From assembly GCA_025449115.1 (NCBI GenBank), contig JAHLKC010000120.1:61503-125502 (forward strand): a stretch of DNA of 64,000 bases. The letters are read 5' to 3'. Positions 57,711-64,000 of the stretch are shown here, piece after piece (the stretch's first letter is position 1; each line of letters starts with the position of its first letter). Source of the DNA: Chytridium lagenaria. Lineage: Eukaryota; Chytridiomycota; Chytridiomycetes; Chytridiales; Chytridiaceae. The position numbers were made by a program, and so were the translations under genes. The notes beneath the pieces were generated by a model. That model ran no database searches and was not told where the DNA came from. It was given only the letters and a program-made list of their open reading frames with translations.

Positions 57711-58364
57711 CTAAGTACACGTCTTCTGCGGCGACGCAACGGATAAGAGGTGTTTCACTTTATACGTAGGGCCAGCTTCCGTGACCTTTAGTGGGGTCTC
57801 GTAAGCTCTAACGCCTAAATCGGGGTGACTATAGTAATACTTCAGGGTACTTCTGCTTGTAAGTATATCCATGTAGAATCCGAGTATAACCGGCATGCCA
57901 AGGATAATAGGTTTTGGGCATTCTTTAACGATAAAGAATTCAAACCACTTTTTAACGTTGGGAGTGGAAGACCCTGGGGAAACGCTTAAAGTACACTTCC
58001 CTAATAATGGTTGTCTACCACCGATACCAGTGGAGTATTTTCCAGGTTTAAATGGAACGACATAAACTTCGCGTCCCTGCCGCATAAGATCATAAAGTAA
58101 AGATAATCTAATAACATTACAATTGGCGCCTCCGTCAAGAAGTGCGTCACCAATATAAATACCGGAAACTCGTGAACATATCTGCATAACGTGAGGTTGT
58201 TCATGATCTATGAGAGTCTGCGGGACCTCATCAAGAATAACGGGATCCGTTTGTATGTCCATGCAACACATTCCTTTGGACTTGTAATATAAATCAAGTT
58301 CATCTTCCGTAGTTTCACAACTTAGTACATGGGGCTCGAGTTTGGCGTCCAAAGACGCGTCCAT
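57711..58364 (-). CDS. gypsy retropepsin
   Basis: Aspartic protease: YIGDALLDGGANCNVIRLS contains the active-site triad as DGG instead of DTG/DSG, a variant also known in plant retroelements, and PKPIILGMPVI is the second-half ILG strand. It cleaves the polyprotein. The preceding 80 residues are linker. Confidence 0.75.
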   Translation of the reverse strand: MDASLDAKLEPHVLSCETTEDELDLYYKSKGMCCMDIQTDPVILDEVPQTLIDHEQPHVMQICSRVSGIYIGDALLDGGANCNVIRLSLLYDLMRQGREVYVVPFKPGKYSTGIGGRQPLLGKCTLSVSPGSSTPNVKKWFEFFIVKECPKPIILGMPVILGFYMDILTSRSTLKYYYSHPDLGVRAYETPLKVTEAGPTYKVKHLLSVASPQKTCT

Positions 58365-58832
58365 TTTTACGATGTTTTCACAAACGACATTGGTGCAAGC
58401 TTCTTTATTGAAGAGAGACTCCTTGTCCGTTATGGACGCAAATTCCTGTACACCACCGATACTTGAGTGTGTGTTTGTTCCACTATGCTGCTTCTCCAGA
58501 GGAGGTGTAGCGTCTGGCCACGGCGGTGTTAATACCGTCGGAGGGTCTCGTCTAAATCTACCTGGTAGAGATCTCGAGCGCTTAACAAATTGACGAAACT
58601 GTTTTGACGTTTTAGATTCTGAATCTAAACCTCTTGAAGCTGCAAGCTTCTCTACCCCCTTACGAAATAACGCGTCGCGTTTTTGACGGCGTGAAGGTCG
58701 TCGAGATATCGCCTTAATAAAGGTCTAGTTCCGTCATCGGAAACAGAGGAGTGAGCACTAGATATTGTGACAACAGTCGAAAGGATATCGAATGCGTTAT
58801 CCCGCATTTGCGAGGTGACGACAACAGGGATG

Positions 58833-61029
58833 TTATTCGGGCGGCGAACACGAACGAATGTGTACTGTAAGAACCTTCATCAAAGGGATAGTACCGCTTG
58901 GTGTGCTGGTGAACACCCGACATTGGTAGATTGGTAGACTAGTGGAGCTATCAACCAAGGGAACAACTTCATGAGTAGGAGTGACGTTATCGGGAACATC
59001 AGCGTCTGGAGAGGCGTCAAGGCACCATGCATAACAGGTGTCGTCCTCGTCGGTGCAATATCGACGGAAGTTGCCAAAGTCGGTTTTCAAAGCCAACGGT
59101 GAAGTAGTGCTTAATTGAATAAGCTCGCCAATCAAGAGCTCAGGTAAACGAGGTCGCGTAATAATGATAGAAGCCGCATAATGACGCTTCAAGTAATTAA
59201 TGTATTCAGCAAGCTGATCATCGCTTTCTGAAATGTATATGACCTTATCGGCAAAATCAGACGGAAAGTCCTTATAGCCAACAGCGTGAGATAAGACCTT
59301 ATCGTAGTCAAATTGAACCACATTAGTTTCAAAGGACCACACGTCGTCGTCTGGATTTTGACTCTTCCGTATAATAGGAGGAGGTGTTTTTATTGAAGGA
59401 TAAAAATGAGAACACGTAGTAAACAATAAACTAGAAGGCACTACATATTTTAAAACTTTTGTTGAGGATAAAAGTGGAGGCGTCATTGTAGGCGCGGTTG
59501 ACGTAGAAAAAGGCAGGGGTGGAATTTCTACTTTAGGGGGATTCCACTTAATTCTATCGAAATCGTCAGAAGGGTTCGTAAAAATAGAACTCTCACCACT
59601 AAACAAGGCATAGGCCCTCTGATGATCAGGACACACGTCTAGAGCATGGGTGCGGTGGAGGGGGCATATGAACATGCTCTCTGTCTGTCCAGCAGGTAAC
59701 TGGAGAGAAGATCGATCCTGTGAAGAAGGTAAAATCACAGGGGTTGGAGCCACTGGCGTCGCATTAGCAGTAGCGGGAGCGAAGCGAGGAGGTTCAACAG
59801 AGTTGTCGCGGGATCGATTAGTCCACCCACCCTTAAAGGTGGAAGTAGGAGGCATGGACCTAGCCATGTTACGACGAAATTGATCAGGATCGCGACGATA
59901 ATCAGTCATCTTAGCTTCAAAGGCTAAGATTTCAGGCCTCGACGGTGGAGCAAAGTCGGGGTCAAGAGATCGGTAATCTTCGATGGCGAATTCAGCAACA
60001 GCCTTCACGAACTTATCCATGAAAGTGCGGTCGGTAACGAGGGCAGGTAAAGACTCCTCAAAGCTAGTAAATGCGTAATTAATTAACGGTTTACGCACAG
60101 GAGACGTGCCAGGGGTTGCACGTTTTTCCACGCTGGCGAGTCTCTGCTCTAGAGCCTTGAGGGTATTGACCATAGTAGCATTAATATGGCCCGACGATCC
60201 AGCGTTAAACCGAACTTTAGATGCCATGCCGCGGAAAAGATCACTCATGTCCAGAGATGTAGAGTCCCATGCCTGACCATCAAACGTTTCAGTCTGGGCA
60301 GTGTTGGACCAGTCCAGTCAGAGCAACTCAATAAAAGACTTTCGGAGCTGATGATCCGACATACGTTTGACGCGAGGAGAACGTTATTCATGTCTCGAAG
60401 GCGAGCCCAGGATTTCTTAGGCGCGTCGGCAGAGTCGAAGTCCCAGTGAAACGAGTCAACGTCCTTGACGATTTTCGCGTCGGTCACCTTCTCAGCAAAA
60501 GAGGTACGAAACTCTTAACGAACGAATCCCAGGTCTCGGCATTAGTGCAAGACCCAGAAAACCATTTAGCTCCACCTCGAAACATCTTTTCAGCGTTCTT
60601 CGTTGAGTTGAAGGCGTCGTCCATGTCAAAAAAGGCGGGAGTGCTTCTAGAATTCGACACAGAGACCCCCTGTTCGAGGATATTACGGTAACGAGCGAGG
60701 AAAATCAATGCATCCTGCTCATTCCCTGAATTGTCGAAAGTCAATTCCTCGACGCGCTTGATAATGCGTTTACGAATGTCCCCATTGCTGGCAGAACCGG
60801 TGGCAGTGGTACTCATCAGAGGAACAACGACGGAAATATCGAGATACGGAACGAGACGATGATATTGAAGAGTCTCGACTAGAGTCAGAAGCGTGATGGC
60901 CTCCGTTTGATTGATATCCAGATGAAGGTCGGGAAGATAACGAGCGTGACGAACGTGACGATGTTGACGATAAAGAGTCACTAGAGGATCCAGGTGAGGA
61001 GGGCGAAAAAGCGTTCTCTTCAACGGCAA
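58833..61029 (-). CDS. gypsy gag-like region
   Basis: The part near 60600-60300 (AEKMFRGGAKWFSGSC, TWDSFVKSF, WARLRDMNNV) fits a retrotransposon capsid helix bundle. The long frame 60248-58833 (471 residues) begins with a coiled segment (LEQRLASVEKR). It contains CPLHRTHALDVCPDH, reminiscent of the CxxH...C knuckle in some gag proteins, then a long unassigned region. Frames change near 60485 and 60245. Confidence 0.6.
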
Positions 61030-61065
61030 AAAAACGTTGCAACAGGATTATCGGCAGCGACGGGC

Positions 61066-61932
61066 TTAGAGTCTAACGATACTCAACATTAGCCTCAGAA
61101 AAAGAATTCGTAGGTATAGAGGAATCTTCAAGACTCTCACCAAAGAGGGGTTTCCAGGTAACGTAAAAGAAACGAGATCAGGAATTTCGAAGTTGAAAGG
61201 GCTGTTGGAGGGAGCACCAAGGTTAACCAAAGGTCGGAAAGGTGTACCTTTAGCCTGAATGTAATCAAATGATGAAGAACTTACATCAAATAGCAAAGCT
61301 CGAGAGTGAGACCTAGGGGACTCAAAGTCAAACGAACTCGCGGCTGCAGTGCAGGTGGAAGCACTGATGGCTTTAGATGGAGGATTGGATACCTCTAATG
61401 TCCGACGTATGTTATGATCTGGGTCAGAATTGTCTTGGTCGTTGTTTTCAACGAGATCTAACAACAAATTTTCAACTTTTATTTTTTGATCGAGGATTGA
61501 TGCATCGGCGGAAACTGCATCCTCACCGAGAGAGGCCGTTGATAGCTTGACGGGTCTACAGGTAGTGCACTATCTGTTTTGAAAGCGTAACCTGTAAGAA
61601 GGCCTTACTACTCATCTGGATTACCTCGGGGAGGTAGGTTTCTATACTTCGTTATATTCTTCTGGATACCACGATTATGGGAAGGGGTGATATTAGGGAT
61701 CTGGAGGATATACAATCAAAAGGTGGATCCTGGTTGATATTCTGGAACAGAGGAACATCGCGGACACGTGGGATTCGACGAGAGGATCCTCGGACTTGAT
61801 CATGGATGGATCATAATTGGAATTTGGAATTAGATCATCAGTTGAGGAATAATCCATAAGTGGAGAACGGTGAGGATTCTCTTTTTTGATTATGTTCGTA
61901 ATTTGTCTGTATCTGTTTTAGGACAGATATCC
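61066..61932 (-). other. low-complexity coding-like region and gap upstream of gag
   Basis: A Ser/Pro-rich frame at 61467-61066 (SFDFESPRSHSRALLF) leads towards gag through shifts. Between 61468 and 61932 I see no coherent frame. Confidence 0.35.
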
Positions 61933-62741
61933 TCACGACACAGGATTAACGCAGGAGGTTGGGATGCTACATACTCGCGAAGTCGATTTATGGTGTACAC
62001 GGGACGAATTATCGACAGCTGGACCCAAAGGATATGAGCCTGTGGGAGGTTCAACTCCTTCCTCAGGGGAATTCTGAATCAATTCGACACTTTGGGATCG
62101 GGAAAGCGACTCTTCGGCATCAAAAAAGGATTCATCTATTTCGGATGGAGAGGATATGAGATCACCGAAGATGTCGGGAATTGGACCAGGAGCACCTGAA
62201 GCAGGAAGGTTAGAACCGCCAATATTAACGTATGAACGTGCGGTCGGATTCCAAATAGGATGATGAGAATGGTATCTTCCTTCCCAATAAACGACGTTAA
62301 AACGGGACGGATTCAGGAATAATATTTCCGTGGGGTATTCCTTTGGGTGCGGAAGCGACATTGTATTGGGAATCAGGACACGCAGTAAGTCGGTCATGCT
62401 AAAGGTAAGCCTATTATTAGCTACAATAAACTTTAACAAATACGGTCCTGGAGAAGAACCGCGCGGAACATCGTACTGGAGTGGAGGAGATGAAGAGGAT
62501 CAACTGGATTAGACAAGATAAGAGTATAGTCTTGATTCATCCCATGGACGTATCTAACAGTAATGCCGTGTTCAAAACCAGTTGAGGTTCGGAGGAAAAA
62601 CACGGTTATCTGGAGGATAAGAGGACGCCATGGGCGTCGCTCGTTAGCAGCCGATCGAGAAGGGATGGGCCGATAAAAACTCAGAAGATAAAACTTATCT
62701 TCTACACCGCCAGTAGGAGGTCGCGGATAGTTTCTGTTCAT
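61933..62741 (-). CDS. unrecognised frame upstream of gag
   Basis: Two overlapping frames (62741-62433 and 62439-61933) appear to form one protein with a shift near 62475. It begins NRNYPRPPTGGVEDKFYLLS, has short hydrophobic strands and ends in an acidic Ser-rich tail. No family recognised. Same strand as the gypsy element. Confidence 0.4.
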
Positions 62742-62870
62742 TATAACTTAATAAATAGTAATAAAATAACGTAAAAGAATTTATATTAACGAAGTAGTCG
62801 ATATTAACGTTCACTAGTATGAGATTAGAAAAGCAGATACAAATGCTTAATAATCTAAAGGTGTTGAGAA

Positions 62871-64000
62871 CTAGAAGTGAAACTCTCCAGACAAATCGTT
62901 AGGATCAACAAAACCCTGTTCAAGAATCTCGTCAACTTCCTCGTTGAGGTCGACGTCGATGTCAATATCAGCGTCGGCGTTGGCGTCGATATCAAAGTCG
63001 GCGACGATGGTTTCCGCGTTAACAGAAATATCAAGTTCTCCAGAAGTAGAGTCTTCCACGTTGACAAGGCTGCAGCACGATGTTCTTCGCGGGAGGCAAG
63101 GTAGTCGCGTTGTTGTGCTTGAGGACCTCACGGTTGCGAGTACGAATTTCGTTTTGACGAGTCTTCACCGTGTGATTGAGGGCGCGTTCAACCGCGTTTA
63201 AAGCTCCAGGAGTAAGGATTGAATGCTGATGCTTCAACTGGAAGTCTTTAAGCTTCTCGGAGGTAGCGGCAGTCTTCAGGTCCGACTTAGCGTAAAAAAT
63301 GCAAAGGGTACGGAGGTCCGCGTCGGTAAGTTGAGCCAACAAATCGACGTGAGGAAGCTCGGTGGTCTGGCTGGGTTCCAAGAAGTTAAGAACTCCACGT
63401 TGATGGAAGAGCAGAGTCTCGTAAACTGTCTCGCGATGGACCAGATAACGGCGATAATACTCGTTGCAGCGCTTAATAAGCTCAGCGACACTCCAGGTCC
63501 TATCAACACGATTGTTTTCTTTGTCGAGGTAAAAGCGCAAGCGACCTTTGAGAGCCAAAAGAAGAGGTTCGAGATTTTTGCGAGAGATCTGACCGTTAAG
63601 AAACACCAAGTTGGTGTCAAAGATAGTAGAGTCGTCAAGGAGAGAGCTCTCGCGCTCAACAGACTCAACAAAGAGGCGATCCGTGAACGAGACGACCTTC
63701 AACGGCACAAAAGTATCGGAATCTCCTACAACAGTAAGAGGATCGGCGAGAGGAGTAGCGGAACGGGAGGCCTGCTCTTTGATGAGAATCTCGGTTGCAG
63801 CAGTAAACTGGATAGAAAGCCTTTAGCAACGCGCTTGCTAAGTTCGACACGAGCCTTCTTCACGACGGCAGCAAAAAGCGATTCCTGCTCCTTGGATTCA
63901 GCAAGCTTGAGCTTCAAAGCCTTCTCCTCGTTAAGGTGCTTAGAGTAGGCGTTCTTCGCGAGAGGGAGAGCCTGTTCGACGTGTTGAGCAACGGAGAGAA
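62871..64000 (-). CDS. unrecognised helical protein, 5' end beyond the window
   Basis: A mainly alpha-helical frame with charged heptad-like stretches (KRVAKGFLSSL, RKNLEPLLLALKGRLRFYLD, KDFQLKHQHSILTPGALNAV). It ends in a strongly acidic tail (DIDANADADIDIDVDLNEEV) and a stop at 62871. Shifts occur near 63790 and 63050. It is the first reading frame of the element as far as visible, and its function is unknown. Confidence 0.45.

Larger units (their letters stand above)
49475..64000 (-). mobile_element. giant Ty3/gypsy chromodomain retrotransposon carrying an AP-endonuclease module; 5' end outside the window
   Basis: Read on the minus strand, the order is: unrecognised frames, gag-like, retropepsin, RT, RNase H, ASCH-like, ExoIII-type endonuclease, integrase, GPY/F, chromodomain, 3' LTR. 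RNase H before integrase and a C-terminal chromodomain place it with Ty3/gypsy chromoviruses. At more than 14.5 kb it is roughly two to three times the normal length. All parts are co-linear on one strand with no internal LTR. Frameshifts are frequent. Membership of the 61.9-64.0 kb frames in the element is inferred from strand and continuity. Confidence 0.8.

Noticed and set aside
57711..58364. Inactive protease because the triad is DGG
   Set aside because: DGG variants occur in other retroelement proteases, so inactivity cannot be claimed.

Overview
The window looks like nuclear DNA of an early-diverging fungus, most likely a chytrid-type one. The genes are split by short introns with GT..AG ends (about 50-280 nt). 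The content is fungal: an INSIG homologue, a Mif2/CENP-C homologue, a fungal Delta-12 desaturase and a Rhizopus-type glucoamylase with CBM21 domains. Much of the rest is repeats and retroelements. The lineage call is inference from gene content only.

Layout. 0.4-1.6 kb: a CxC/KDZ-transposon-type protein (minus). 1.7-3.7 kb: degenerate coding-like and simple-sequence DNA. 3.7-9.4 kb: a multi-exon ABCC (MRP/YCF1-type) transporter (minus). 12.2-13.5 kb: INSIG (plus), with double-hairpin elements in its intron. 13.4-16.4 kb: a 13-copy tandem array, period about 227 bp. 16.7-18.6 kb: Delta-12 fatty acid desaturase (minus, five exons, frame intact). 19.3-20.8 kb: Ser/Thr-rich surface protein. 21.5-23.0 kb: ankyrin and F-box proteins. 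23.6-24.4 kb: an unknown four-exon gene (plus). 25.0-26.6 kb: a divergent HAD phosphatase / acylphosphatase pair. 27.5-32.2 kb: Mif2/CENP-C (minus). 32.9-38.7 kb: three tandem seven-TM receptor-like genes (minus). 39.3-42.1 kb: an acidic, Ser/Pro-rich protein. 43.5-46.2 kb: secreted glucoamylase with two CBM21 domains (minus). 47.2-49.5 kb: the 3' part of a LINE (minus). From 49.5 kb to the window end: a very large Ty3/gypsy chromodomain element (minus), apparently nested in the LINE.

The most unusual object is this gypsy element. Between RNase H and integrase it carries an ExoIII-type AP endonuclease (EEP) domain with every expected catalytic motif visible, preceded by a PUA/ASCH-like segment that reads in one uninterrupted frame with RNase H. 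More unrecognised reading frames lie 5' of gag. The 5' LTR is outside the window, so the element exceeds 14.5 kb.

Many otherwise well-conserved genes (ABC transporter, glucoamylase, CENP-C, receptors, retroelement pol) are broken by one-base shifts, often next to homopolymers, while splice sites and flanking residues stay conserved. The desaturase and the 23.6-kb gene are clean. Uncorrected long-read indels are the simplest reading, but true decay cannot be excluded. Exon ends in the broken genes are therefore approximate.
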